This document shows, in pieces, positions 1-11,875 of a stretch of DNA of 64,000 nucleotides (positions within the stretch are counted from its first letter, which is position 1; every line of letters starts with the position of its first letter). The translations under genes were made by a program, and so were the position numbers. The notes beneath the pieces are model-generated. The model saw only the letters and a list, made by a program, of their open reading frames with translations, was not told the origin of the DNA and searched no databases. The stretch is from Mesorhabditis belari (lineage: Eukaryota > Nematoda > Chromadorea > Rhabditida > Rhabditidae), in assembly GCA_958450365.1 (NCBI GenBank), contig CAUEEP010000934.1:1813001-1877000 (forward strand), given 5' to 3'.

Positions 1-2171
1 AAAAATTAAGTACCTCCATGAACATTGGGTGCCCGTGTGCGTGTCCACCGTATCCTCTACCATTCTCCTCCGCCCGGATGTTATCCAACTCGACAACCTA
101 AAGCAAGGATAGCATGAAATGTCTTATCAAAGATGACATGATTTCAAAACTCAGGATGAGAGTCTTATGATGTCTTATGTTGATATATCCATTGGCATCT
201 TTGATTGACGGCCCGAATTAGAGTTTAAGCTCAGAAGCTTCAATTAGCATGCTAATTTACCTCAGTGTCTTCATCAACAGAAGCTCGTTGGGCTTTCCCA
301 GGAAGCATTTCAGCAATCAACTAAAAACCATAAACGATGATGTTCCCGCTATGCTCACCTGTCGATGCTTATCCTCAAGTTTTTTGGGGAATTCCACCGA
401 GAATTGTAAGATCAGGTCACCCTGAAAACAAAAAATATCAACATTCAATACAGCAAACTACTTTAACAAATGGATCCCGGTGAGTGGGCATTCCTTCCGT
501 ATGAATTACACGTAAATCTCCGTGAGTGATCACTTCTCCTAAATGTAATCGTTACAAAATAACAACAGCATAACTACCTGGCAAAATGTTGAAATGAAGC
601 GTTCGATCATCAAGCGTCTTTATATTCCTAGCGCATCCACAAAGTGCCTCAACCAGTTGCAAATCGATATTCATGATGAGGTTGTTTCCCTAAACCAGCA
701 TGTTAACTTAAACCTAAAGCATTTACCATACCTTTCTAACAAAAGTGTTATGCTGCTGCTCATCAAGCACAATGACAACATCTCCAGCTGGCAGGCCTGG
801 CTCTTGATCTCCCTCACCTAAAAATGGCAATTAAACCGGCATGAAAGCTAATTCAAACCAGAAAACACGACTTTTTGTCCATCTTTCATGCCCTTCTCAA
901 TGTGCACTTCGAGAATCTTTTCCTCTTTCATCTAAATTTCAGATAAGTCATTGAGTACTTCATTTTATCAAGTGCCTTCTTCTTTCCATCACAGGTCTTG
1001 CAACGATCCTTGGCCGCTATGAACTCTCCCGAGCCTGAGCACTGTCGACAAGGAGCTTGGCTTTGTTGAACAAATCCTAAAATTTTTAAACTTATAATAA
1101 TTGCATCAGTGATACAACACATTTTTATTATACAATTTTATTTTAAAGCATACCTGGAGCTAGCTGGTGGAGTTTCAAAACAACACCCCGTCCATTACAC
1201 TCGCTGCATTGCTTCACGGTGCCTTTGGCTCCACCAAGTCCCGCACATCCAGCACAGAGGATGTTTCGAGTGATCTAGAGTAGAGTATAGTTATCATATT
1301 ATCATTCGAGTGGTTTACTAATCCACATTAAAGTTTACCTTCAACTTTCTTGTGCAACCATTGTAGAGCTGTGCGAGAGTGCACGGCAAATTATGAACGG
1401 TTGGTCGAACTTTTGGCGCCTAAATTTTATGGGCCTGCATAAAAATATAAAAAACGTCGCATAAAAACATACCATCCCACGACTCCTTCCGCCACCACCT
1501 AAAGAGCACATAATTTGACAATGATTTTATAAACTTAAAATGACTCTTTGTTCTATAAACTTAAAATTTTAAAAATTGACAATGATCCTATAAACTTTTA
1601 TATACTCAAAGTTCAATGTTTTATTTGTGACTTTGAAAAAACTTACCGAAGAACATGTTGAAAATGTCCATGGGATTATGACCACCACCGCCACCCTAAA
1701 ATAAAGCTTTAGTGAGCGAACATAACTTTAAAGAGTACCTGAAGTCCCTCTTCTCCATGTTGATCATACAATTCGCGTTTTTCCTTGTCGGAAAGAATCT
1801 CGTAGGCTTGTGATATCTTCTTGAAGCGTTCACCCTAAACAACAGGTGTTAGACAAATCGATAAAAGGTTTTTAGACCACGCTTATACCTATTCAAAGAC
1901 TTTAGTATCAAGGCAACAGCGAAATTTGTATAATTTACGAAACCTGGAACGCTATTTCATAATGATGACATTACACCAAAGCTTTCTTTTGTTTATAACA
2001 CATCAACATCAAAAAGCACCCTTTAGTACTTGAAAAAACCAAAATTACCTCATCTGGATTTTTGTCAGGGTGATATTTGAGCGCCAACTTTCGATAGGCT
2101 TTCTTCAGCTCGCCCTCTGAGCAGCTGGGGTCCACGCCTAGTACATCGTACAAAGCTCTCTCCTTGACCAT
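1..2171 (-). CDS. Type I DnaJ (HSP40, DNAJA-like) co-chaperone, C-terminus off window
   Basis: Stimulates Hsp70 ATPase activity and hands over unfolded clients in the cytosol. Exon 1 (2049-2171) encodes a J domain starting [15 protein letters not shown] with the HPD triad at residues 34-36; exon 2 (1739-1834) completes it ([18 protein letters not shown]). A short Gly-rich linker with [10 protein letters not shown] follows near 1640-1693. The zinc-binding domain has all four CxxCxGxG-type repeats: [25 protein letters not shown] and CKTCDGKK. Then come the client-binding beta domains ([34 protein letters not shown]) and a His/Gly-rich tail [12 protein letters not shown]. The last codons meet the window edge, so the CAAX-type end expected of this family is not seen. 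The start ATG lies 11 nt after a TTTCAG acceptor. One intron appears to be GC-AG. No frameshift was found; it looks functional. Confidence 0.93.
932..975 (-). other. Putative 44-nt GC-AG intron in the DnaJ gene
   Basis: Reading through gives a stop (TTT AGA TGA). Removing GCACTT...AATTTAG joins GKKK to MKEEKILEV, which restores exactly the spacing expected between the fourth zinc repeat and the beta domain of type I DnaJ proteins. The only nearby GT donor leaves the stop in place. The donor context AAG|GCACTT is weak for a GC intron. Confidence 0.7.
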
Positions 2172-2618
2172 CGTTTGATGTTCTGAAATGAAAAAAACTA
2201 ATGAATTTCGATGAAAAAACGATAAGTAAAGTTATTGTGCAAGTAAAAGGAGAGGGAAGAATCGAGAAAATCGACGAAATCGCACTGTTTGCGAGGGGAA
2301 AATCGCGTAGTTGGTGGTGGGGATTGGCTACAAACTAGAAATCGAGGGTTGAGAGAAATAGGGGAACACAAGATGAAAATCGGGACCGTAAGAGAAAGAT
2401 GCAAATTAATGAAAAAGCGCAATAATTAAAGCGTTTTATACCTTTTAGTTACAGTACTTTTGTCTAGACAGTTTAGAGCATTTTAGAAAAGAAAAGAAGA
2501 AAGTTAGTATAAAAGAAACTGACAATAGTCGTTGTATAAAAGTTGCCCAACTTTTACCAGACCTTGACGCTTTCTATTGTTTTTTTTCTTCATAAAACTC
2601 TATATTCGTTTATTTTAG
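2172..2618. promoter_or_regulatory. Divergent intergenic region between DnaJ and zinc-finger gene A
   Basis: About 450 bp separates two start codons that point away from each other, so both promoters should lie here. Splice-acceptor-like TTTCAG (DnaJ side) and TTTTAG (gene A side) sit at or just before the two ATGs, as expected of spliced-leader sites. No heat-shock element was clear by eye. Short open frames here have no recognisable content. Confidence 0.4.
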
Positions 2619-5290
2619 ATGGGTGATGTACCCGTGGAATTTATCACCGACTGGGTGGAACCGAATTTCGAAGAAATCGTGAACCCGAGTCAGGTTTGGT
2701 TTTTAGACTTTAAAAATCTACATTCTGGTAAATAGTTGAACCATACATTAAACTAGGTACTGGCTTTTCTTTAGCTTTCTAAAGCTTTCTTTTTTAGCTT
2801 GCTTACGCAGATTGTGCCACATTTGACGAAGAACAGCCGCAAACTTCTTATGTGTAAGTTTTTAAGCTTTGCAAATAATTTTTAGTGAGTTTTTTTTGTC
2901 ATAAAGGGATTATGAAATGAAAAAACTTTTTATTGAATGAAATAAGACTGATTTAGATTCATCGACCCGGAAACTATCGATACGAATGCGTACTTTGAGG
3001 AGCATATCTCATCACAACCATCAACGAGCCATAGGTATGTTTTGAAGATTTACGATTTTGAGAAGATAATAAGACTTTTGAAATAGTAATGTTGTTTTTA
3101 AAACATAAAAACTATAAGTTTTCTTTTTCAGAAAACCGGCTACGATCGTCGAATGCGAATTTTGCGGTATCATTCTGAAACATCCATCTAAAATACAGGT
3201 GGATTTTGTTTATTTGATAGCTGAGCTAAATTGAACTTTACGGTCCAGAGCCAAAATATATTTAAAATCAGTTTTTATGTTTTACTATGCCTAGTTATGC
3301 ACAAAAAAAAACAAAAATAACGAGGGGAAAAATTTTTAAATTAAAAAATTTGAGCTTTTGGACCGTAAAGTTCATTTTAACCGATATCTGCTCATAGTAA
3401 TGATAGATTTTGTTCTTAAATCAGTAATACATAGGCTCATCTGCGAACGCACACCGGCGAAAAACCATTTGAGTGTGAGATGTGCGGGCAGAGATTCACC
3501 CAGCGTACACCATGGAGAAATCATGTCAGGTGAATCCTTTAGCAAAATGAAATGAATTTTTTTTTGTTTTCAACTGAGAATTTCATAACCTTATAAAAGA
3601 AAACTTCTTTTCAAGATTAAATCTTTTGTTTTAGAACTCATTATGGGGATACACCTTTCACGTGTTCTTGTGGTCGATCTTTCGCCAGTCGATCGTTGAA
3701 AAACGCTCACGAGCTTTCGCATCAAGGAATTGTGGGTTTTATCAAAAACACATTATCAAGCAATAATGGTGTTAATGGCGTTAATTTAGCGTCGCAAAGG
3801 ACCACCTCAACCACATTTGAAGCCAAGAAAAAAGTTGATCTACGTGAATGAGGACAGCGATGCGGAATGCCTGATGGACGATAATGGAGAAGCATTTATG
3901 ATAGATAGGCTTGATAAACGGTATTGTGAAATTTTAAGACTTACCGTAAATCCCGACCACTGTTTCATGTTGTTTTAGATTAATGCCACAAATTTTTGCC
4001 GAAGTGATGACTCCAGAAACAACGAACATCAATGATGCGAAAACCCTTCGGCAAGTTATTCAGTGAATCATTTTTTTTTGACCCAACATGTTCAGAATTG
4101 AATCTGTTATCAATGATGTGGTGAATTCGGTCACTTTTGTGCCTCAAACGGCAAAGAAAGTGAATCAAGTTGCTCGACGATGCGTCACCGAAACAAAATG
4201 TGAGATTTGTGGACTTCAGCTCCGGTATCCAAGCAAAATTCAGGTTAGTATTTGTAGAGTTTAGCATTTCTAACAAAGTGATTTATTTGAAAAATGACTA
4301 TTGGATACTTTAGGCACATATGCGCACTCATCTTGGAGTTAAGCCATACCCGTGCGAGAAATGCGATCAACGCTTTACGACACCACACTCGTTGAAGATA
4401 CACGAGAGACGGAAGCACACAAGTAAGTGATTTAGAAGTCATGAATTGGTCTAGGGTCGTCAGATAAAGCTGGAACTTGATCTATTTGAGATTGATAGAT
4501 CCAGAATTGATTTATTAAAAGTAACCTGCTTAACATTTCAGACGAACGACCGTATCTTTGCACTTGGGAGTGCGGGCTTTCGTTTGTGAGCATCGCCGAT
4601 CGAAATGAGCACGAGAAGACGGTGCATGTCGGAGTAAAGGTAGAATTTATTAAAATTTTACAGACCAATCTCTTTTTTTAGCGCCACAAATGTGTTGTAA
4701 TCGACTGTCTTCGTGGTTTTACGAGGAAAAAGTTTGTTCCTATTACCTTTTCCAGTTTGTTCCTATCCCTTTTCAATTTTTGTTTAGATATCTGGTTGAA
4801 CACATACAACGGGATCACCCAATGGTGCAACTCAATAAGGTTTCTTAAATCTAATGCTAGAGTGAGTAATTATTTAGATTGCTATGCATCCCGATGAAGA
4901 ATTGGTTTACATTGAAGCGCTAGATGGGGAATTTGAGGAGTTGGTTTGCTTTTGAATACGTTTACTTTTTTCCTTTCAGGATCGTCGAAGAGCAATGCTA
5001 CGATGTACCTGAATGTAAAGTTTTTTGGTGTCCTTTGAAATATACAATTGCTAGATCCACACGACGACAGAATCATTTATGCAAATGGTTTCTCGGATGG
5101 TAGGATTTTTTGATTTTAAACTTAAATTTCTATTTTTAGGACCGCCGACATTACAACCCGAAATCATCTTCTCGAATGTATGCTTGTCACTTTGTTTCTT
5201 ATACTTTTCAAAATTTAGAGCTCAAAGCACGCACAACAATTAGATCAAAGACCAATTTTGCTTTTGGATCGTCGCCCTATCAATCGCTAA
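2619..5290 (+). CDS. C2H2 zinc-finger protein A
   Basis: Probable nuclear DNA-binding protein; target unknown. The ATG directly follows ATTTTAG. The first exons (2619-2693, 2798-2853, 2957-3034) encode an acidic N-terminus ([15 protein letters not shown]). Fingers then occur in two blocks. Block 1 (3132-3732) has [15 protein letters not shown] / [25 protein letters not shown] and a short [20 protein letters not shown]. An acidic linker ([12 protein letters not shown]) follows. Block 2 (about 4180-4830) has [15 protein letters not shown] / [35 protein letters not shown] and [10 protein letters not shown]. The PSKIQ exon boundary splits the first finger of both blocks at the same place, suggesting internal duplication. 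The tail ends [12 protein letters not shown] with TAA at 5288-5290 and AATAAA at 5346-5351. The intron at 4051-4095 appears to be GC-AG. Exons were joined by eye, so small boundary errors are possible. Confidence 0.85.
4051..4095 (+). other. 45-nt GC-AG intron in zinc-finger gene A
   Basis: The exon ends ACC CTT CG and the intron starts GCAAGT, the classical GC donor. It ends TTCAG and the next exon resumes A ATT GAA TCT GTT. Retention gives CAG TGA, and the alternative GT four bases on also runs into TGA, so GC use is needed to keep the frame into block 2. Confidence 0.8.
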
Positions 5291-5540
5291 AATTTTATCC
5301 ATCTTTGTAAACCTTGTAAATTTTGTTACTTTTTTAAATTTGTTGAATAAAGTTTCCTAAAAAATTGCTGGTTTCGAGAAAGTTTTGTTTCTAACAGCAT
5401 ATACATCCCATTGAATGTCCGTTAAACATCGTACCGTATTGTAATTTTGGATCAATTTGTGGATTTTGTGCATTAACGAGTTACTTTTACAAAAAAATGA
5501 GTACCAAATTTATTCGATAGAGATTATTTCATCAATTTAG

Positions 5541-8500
5541 ATGCATGAATCGGAGCTGAACTATGAGGAAATCGCTGGAACACCACATCACATTGAAGAA
5601 GATGAGGAGATCGAGATTGATGCGGTACCATATCTAACTGTTTGTCTTATCCTGGGAATTTTCTTAAAACGATACCAACATGCGTGAGAACTTACATTAA
5701 TACCATTGAAAACTGAAATCTTTTACCGTTCATGATGCTTCCTTTTCCAGAGAGCCGATTCGATTGATGATGAGCTGGAAGAGGACATGAATTTGATATC
5801 AACCGTTCGTCGCCGAGAGAACGAACACGAGACTGAGAGAAACGCCGCCCGAGAAGCTCTATTTGAATCTTCCGATACGGTTAGTTCTATTCGATTTGCG
5901 ATCAAGAAATTTTCTTACCCAAACAAACATCCATAACACTTAAAACCTCAACACGACATGAAAAAGTTTGAGCCAAAACGCTTTAGGCGAGTCGGAAACG
6001 ATACCGAATGATTAAACGGTCACCCGCCTCGGTGTATCACTGTAAAGAGTGCGATAAAACCTTCAAACATCCGTCAAAGATCAAAGAACATCTACGGGTG
6101 CACACTGGCGAGAAGCCCTTTGCTTGCCCGATTTGCCCAGCCCGTTTCACTCAGGGACACCCATTGAAGGTAACTTGGGCTGTGGTAAATAACAACTTCA
6201 AAACAGATCTGACTGTAAAACAACTTAGACTATCCTCACCTATTAGGAGTATTATATTTAATGTTGTATCAGACATTGTGAAGATCCGTGCTTCAATTAC
6301 TCTTTTAGGTTCATCTTCGAACGCATCGTGGTGAGCGCCCGTTCAAATGCACATTTTGCGAGAAATGCTTCGTTTCGCTAAATCTTCGAAAAGCGCACGA
6401 AAAGGTTGGCTTGTTTCTGAATTAAACATGCTATTAGTAATTTAAATGTAAAGATTTGCTTTAGATACACCAGAGGATTGTCGAGGATGCGGAAATGATG
6501 CTGATGGAAGAGGAATTCTATGGTTTGCCCACGATTTTGCCTAATGAAGCACATGTATGCAAAAATTACTAGATATGAACTTTATGAGAACTTTTTGCAG
6601 TGGATTATTTTCATTTTAGATGCCCGAGACTGAAGAAAGTACGCAGATTTTTATGTGCCCACTCCCTCGATGTGGATACATTAACGCCGATCCATCACAG
6701 GTTTCTAAAATTTGTTTACTTGGCTTACAATTAGCTTAGGCTGGTTTTAAGATCTTCATGTTTGAAAGAGAAATAAGTAAACCGAAGTTTTAGCGTCGCT
6801 TTTTAGGTTGAAGCGCATCTCGATCACGGACATTCACATCAGGTCGTGATCTCCGATAAAAGTTGGCAAGAATGCGTTGACGGAGGAGAGGATTTTATTG
6901 TTTGTGGTGAGTTATACGTCTTAGATAGATTTTTAGTATTTGACAGCCTTTGCTGGGACGATGTTCACTTAAAACATATCGACTATATATTGTTTTAGAC
7001 AACTCTGCTTCACAAGACGATCAACGCTTGTTGAATATTGGTGAAGAGGTGACGGTGATGTCCCAGGAAATCGACGATCCGTCCTTTCATCCATCATCAT
7101 CATTTGAAAGTCAAAAGATTAAACAATCGAGGTTTTGTTATGTTATCTGACTTCTCTAAGGTTTTCATTTAGAAGTGACGAGAGTGCGATTTGCAGTGCC
7201 AATGACGGTTATTCGGAATTTGAGGACCATGTTGTTTTAGGTAATTTTTATGAGCAATTGAAGTAAATTTGACAATTTTCTGGTAAAAATTGTCTAGTAT
7301 TAAGTTGCTAATCGTGAATTTGTTTAGAGGAATTCATCCCAACTACGGCTTCCGGATTTGGCGATATGTCGAATGTGCTTTTCAAGCAAGAGTTGGTCAT
7401 TTGTACTTGTGTCACTATCCTAAATTGTAGCCTAAAGGGTAGAACAGCGTAGGACCTAGAAATTTAATAAATTTGCCGCAAAGTTATTAATTTTTATATT
7501 TTAGACATTCATCAAATGACGAGGAAGAAGACGGTGAAGAAGACGGTGAAGAAGACGGTGAAGGACCGTCGACGGGAATTCGTTTATATATCGACCCCAG
7601 CCCAGCACCACGAGGCCAAGGTCGAAAAACGGGCACTCACTTTCAGAAGGTAAGATTTTAAAGCAATATTTAAATGTTTACTAAACTTCTAGCAAATTGA
7701 ACATTCACGGAAGTTAAAATTTTAGTTAGAAGAGGTGACACTGGACACCGCCTACGTGGAAATGGTGAGTCCGGCGGAGGTATCGACAAGAAACAAAGGC
7801 GATTATAAACCGGCTCGGTAAGGATTAAGTTACTTACCGTATTCCTTTAATATAATGTTCCAAAACATTATATCAAAACCAACTATTTTCCAATCAAATC
7901 TCTTTGTTCAGCAATTTGGATTGGATCATCGAGGCGGTGGCTCGTGGACAAGATGTCGACTCAGCAAGCCCACATCATCGACGGAAGCCGACGACCTGGT
8001 TTTGTAAGACTTGCGAGCGAGTGATCAAGTATCCGAGTCGAATTGAGGTGAGATTCCTAGTAAGTAATTAAAGCTATAGTTAGCTAGTACTACTGTAAGT
8101 ACTAGCTAACTACTGTATCATTAGAGATACGATACAATCGGATACTGTAGTTAATGGCTAGCTTACAGTACATTAGAGTATTGAGTTCTACATATATTTA
8201 AAAAGCGAGATTAGTGATGAACTCCAGTAGCATTGGGTTATTGTGCAGCCTTTTTCATTATAGGCTCATCGTCAAATGCACGCCGGTCAAAAGCCGTATA
8301 CGTGCGAGATTTGCGGGATGGCTTTCTCGCAGCGAACACCAATGCGTTTACACGTGCGGCGACATTTGGATCAGGTAAAATTGATTGGATTTGATGTCAA
8401 AATAAAAAATGGACCATATCGAATGCAGAAATTTTTAGTTGTGATATGTAAACTTTGATAATAATGACCATACAATTACTAAATACTCTGATTTTTCAAT

Positions 8501-9169
8501 TTTAGAGACCGTTCGTTTGCGTGATCGACAGCTGTGGACAGAGATTTGTCTCGGGAGCGATTCTGAACAATCATCAGAAAGAGAAACACTTTGGACAAAT
8601 GTTAGTTTTTTTTAGTAATTTAGTGAACCGTTTCATATCCGTTCCAGCCTTCTAAATTTCTAGGCGTCGCTACTTTTGCATGAAAGGATGTGGTGCGACT
8701 TTTGGCACCTCTCAAAAACGACATCAGCACGAGACGGTGTGCACATTTGTGGCCATTTCGACAGAGCTCATCAATCAGCAACAATACGAAGAGAATTTGC
8801 TAGAAGAAAATGGGGATGAGGAAGAGGTGAATTTTTTAGAACATGGATCATCAGAATTAATTGTACAAAAGCTTGCTCAGTACAAAACGGTGCCATCATT
8901 AGTCTGGTGTGGCAGTGAACTTGGCTTTCAAATATTATGAAATCTAAATCCAGATTTAGATTTGATAAGGATTTGATAGGCCAAGCCTATTTTTAAGTTT
9001 TCAGTTTTTCTTTTGAAAGTTACAATTAAAAATTTGTTTAGTCAGTAGCTCTTTTAAAATATTTGATTTGAAAATTTGGCTTTAATACTAATTTTTCTAG
9101 GTACCTTTTCTTGGTGATGGAACTGATGAGATTTCTCGCGATCACTTCAACGAGCAACAATTTGTTTAG
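5541..9169 (+). CDS. C2H2 zinc-finger protein B, paralogue of A
   Basis: Probable nuclear DNA-binding protein, downstream neighbour and paralogue of gene A. The ATG at 5541 directly follows CAATTTAG. The N-terminus is acidic ([10 protein letters not shown]). Block 1 (about 6000-6480) contains [34 protein letters not shown] and [19 protein letters not shown]; a degenerate finger [15 protein letters not shown] follows near 6656. The middle is acidic and Ser-rich with a perfect tandem EEDG repeat (7519-7560). Block 2 (about 8005-8740) has [49 protein letters not shown] and CMKGCGATF whose last ligand is Cys rather than His. The stop TAG is at 9167-9169 (NEQQFV) with AATAAA about 80 bp on. The same PSKI/PSRI exon split as in gene A supports common descent. 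Only 250 bp separates the two genes, so an operon is plausible. Confidence 0.87.
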
Positions 9170-11093
9170 CATTTTTTTGGATTACTTTCACGGGTTCTTG
9201 TTTTAATTTTTCTTCCTTACGGGTCTTCATAATATTTAAATAATCTGACTAATAAATGGTTTTAGAGTTTGAATTTTCAGCATAATTTTGACAGTTTTGA
9301 AAATTCGTCGGTTCGTTACGGTAGCCTTCTAAAATAGGTGCCTTTTAAAGTTCTTAGTCACCTCCAAAGCTGAACTTGTTCAAAAATTGTACGCAAGACT
9401 AGTAAAACAAAATGAAATAGTGAGTTTCACAGCACTTCTTCTTCGTCATTTCTCTCAACTAATTGGATTTAGTGAAGAAAAGAATCAAAAACGTCAAATG
9501 GTTAAAAAATGAAGAGGGTAATCGAGCTGTTTTGCCATTTTCTTGGCCTTTTCAAGAAAGAAATGAAAATTCTTCGAGGAATTGGGAAATCGGGGAAATT
9601 CAGAGAAAATGATGGCGTTTCCCGGGTAACTGAGAGTGCCTGGAGCAAAAAAATTTGCAAAATTTTCCCCTTTCCCATCAATTTTTAAACCTATTCACCT
9701 ATCTGATCAAATTTTTCTAGAAATTGCGTCAAAACTCAGTGATTTGGAAAATCAAGCATTTCTCTGAGATTTTCGACATCAAATATTGTTCCCAAAACAC
9801 GTTAAACTTTTATTCTTAGCACTGAATTTTTAGAATTTTGTCAAATTTGATAAATTTTCTTTTGAAATCGATCAAACCGATGAATTTGATCATATTTTAA
9901 TAAAAAGTTTCGAAAATCTTTCTCCTTTAGATGACTGAGTAAGCTCAAATTTCAATTTAAATTGAATTTACATTTCAAGTTGCATTTCGATTTACATTTC
10001 AATTTCAATTTACTTTTCAACTACATTTCAATTACATTTCGATTTACATTTCAATTTACATTTAAAATTTCCCTCAACTCGTCTTTTCAGAAACGTCAAA
10101 CTCGAGCTAGTCACTGAAAATTCGTCAAATGTCTCGATTCCGATAGTTTTACTATCGGATAAGCTTTACTATTGGATAAGCTGTACTATTGGATAAGCTT
10201 TACTATTGGATAAGCTGTACTATCCGATAAGCTGTACTATCCGATAAGCTTTACTGTATATTCCAAAAAGGTGTACGGTAGATTTACAAAAAAGAGCGTC
10301 ATAGAATTTGCCTGTACACAAAAAAAGCGTGTAAATTGTGCACAACGTTTCGTTTCCCGATTCGCATGTGCCAGCGCCGGGTCGTGCGCTCGTTTCTCGC
10401 CGTTTTTCGTCTCGTTCGGAGGTGAGCACTGTGGGATTACGGTAGCTACTGGACTATACAGTGGACATGCGATCCGATCCATCCAATCCATCGAATTCGC
10501 CTCGCTTACTTTCGCCTTTTTGCTATCGAATGGTATCAAATATATCGAAATTTGAGGAACTTTGTTTTTTGTTATTTTTTTCAATTTGGATACAATTTGG
10601 ATACAATTTGGACGTCTTATTTAATACCATTCGATAGCTATTATTTTTACCTATCAAATGATAGAAAAAGCTTTAGAATTGGCTTAGGGAAAGCTGAGAA
10701 AAACGCATTTTGCCAACGGCAAAAAGGCGAAAATGGGCGGGGTGAATCCGATCGGATCAATCGGACACAGTATTGTGCTGTACAGTGGAGTATGCTCAAA
10801 AGTATTGTAGGATTACTGGCTGTACTATACAGTACACAGTACTATATAGCGTACTATACAGTACACAGTACTGTATAGTACAGCGTACGCTAATGAGTAC
10901 TATAGAATTACTGTAGTTGTATAGAAAAGCTGCAAAACCCTCAAAGGAGCTATTCTTTTTTTGCTTAAAAGCAAGCGAAATCCTACAAGAGTACTGTAGT
11001 AGCCAATTACAGAAATTCGACAGTACCCTTTTCCCATTACTGGTGCAGGAAAAGAGTACTGTAGATCAATGTACTGTTGATATGTCGTAGCCG
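9170..11093. other. Gene-free stretch, low-complexity and repeats
   Basis: No coding exon was recognised. It includes a run of imperfect CATTTCAATTTA copies (about 9940-10070), a 17-bp tandem array (10138-10255), and A+T-rich sequence with many TACGGTA, CAGTAC and GTACTG strings (10440-11080). Open frames at 10220-10880 overlap on both strands and show no domain. Promoter or 5' exons of the DHHC gene could lie in the right part. Confidence 0.5.
10138..10255. repeat. 17-bp tandem repeat (GGATAAGCT[T/G]TACTATT)
   Basis: Seven or so head-to-tail copies of a 17-bp unit, alternating AAGCTT and AAGCTG variants and drifting to ATCCGATAAGCT at the right end. Confidence 0.85.
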
Positions 11094-11736
11094 TTTACGA
11101 ATTGAGGGTATTTCCGGGAATCCAATCAAAAAGTCGTCAACATAAAAATGTTTATAATACATATATTTTATAATAAATTTTTCAAATTACCTCATTTGGT
11201 TCGGTAGAAAATTTTTTATAGCCATTTTTGAACCGAAACTTTGGGGGCTCAGAAAGAATTTTCTACTCAGCCAAAAAACTTGCTTTATAGCTCATTTTGT
11301 AGCCAGTTTGATGTAGATTCTTAAAGTAAAGTCATCTAAAACAATTGTTCGTTGAAAGTAGAAGAAAGACGGCGAGGAACAATTTAAGGGCAAGATTCAA
11401 ATGTGAAAACAGCGACCGAGTTCAACTGAAGTCGTTCCTCGTCCTCTTTCTCCTAGTTTTGACAAAACAAATGTTCAATGTAGCTTTACTTTAAGAATCT
11501 ACATCAAATTGGCTACAAAATGAGCTATTAGGCAAGTTTTTTGGCTGAGTAGAAAATTTTTTCTGAGTCGCTAAAGTTTCGGTTCAAAAATGGCTATAAA
11601 AAATTTTCTACTGAACCAAATGAGGTAATTTGAAAAACTTATTATAAAATCTATGTATTATGAGCATTTTTATGTTGATGACTTTTTGATTGGATGCCCA
11701 GAAATACCCTGATTCGTATTCGTAAACGGCTACGAC
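11094..11736. mobile_element. Foldback element with ~240-bp terminal inverted repeats
   Basis: The left arm begins GTCGTAGCCGTTTACGAAT and the right arm ends with its reverse complement (ATTCGTAAACGGCTACGAC). Homology continues inward for about 240 bp on each side (for example GATGTAGATTCTTAAAGTAA against TTACTTTAAGAATCTACATC), leaving a centre of about 150 bp. No transposase frame. Non-autonomous DNA transposon. Confidence 0.85.
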
Positions 11737-11875
11737 AGATACAATGGCAGGCGGATTTACAATGGATTAGACACAATTTCCGGTGAATATCGCAATAATC
11801 CAACTCAGGAGCTATTCTTTACCTTTATAGTACTCTTAAAGTATTCTAAAAGTATCTAAAAGTATTTTTTCTTAG

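Noticed and set aside
2198..2422. 74-codon minus frame upstream of DnaJ
   Set aside because: Within the divergent intergenic region; no domain and no acceptable splice link to the DnaJ start.
10220..10878. Several 69-115 codon frames on both strands
   Set aside because: No recognisable motif, mutual overlap, and rich in repeat strings; treated as non-coding.
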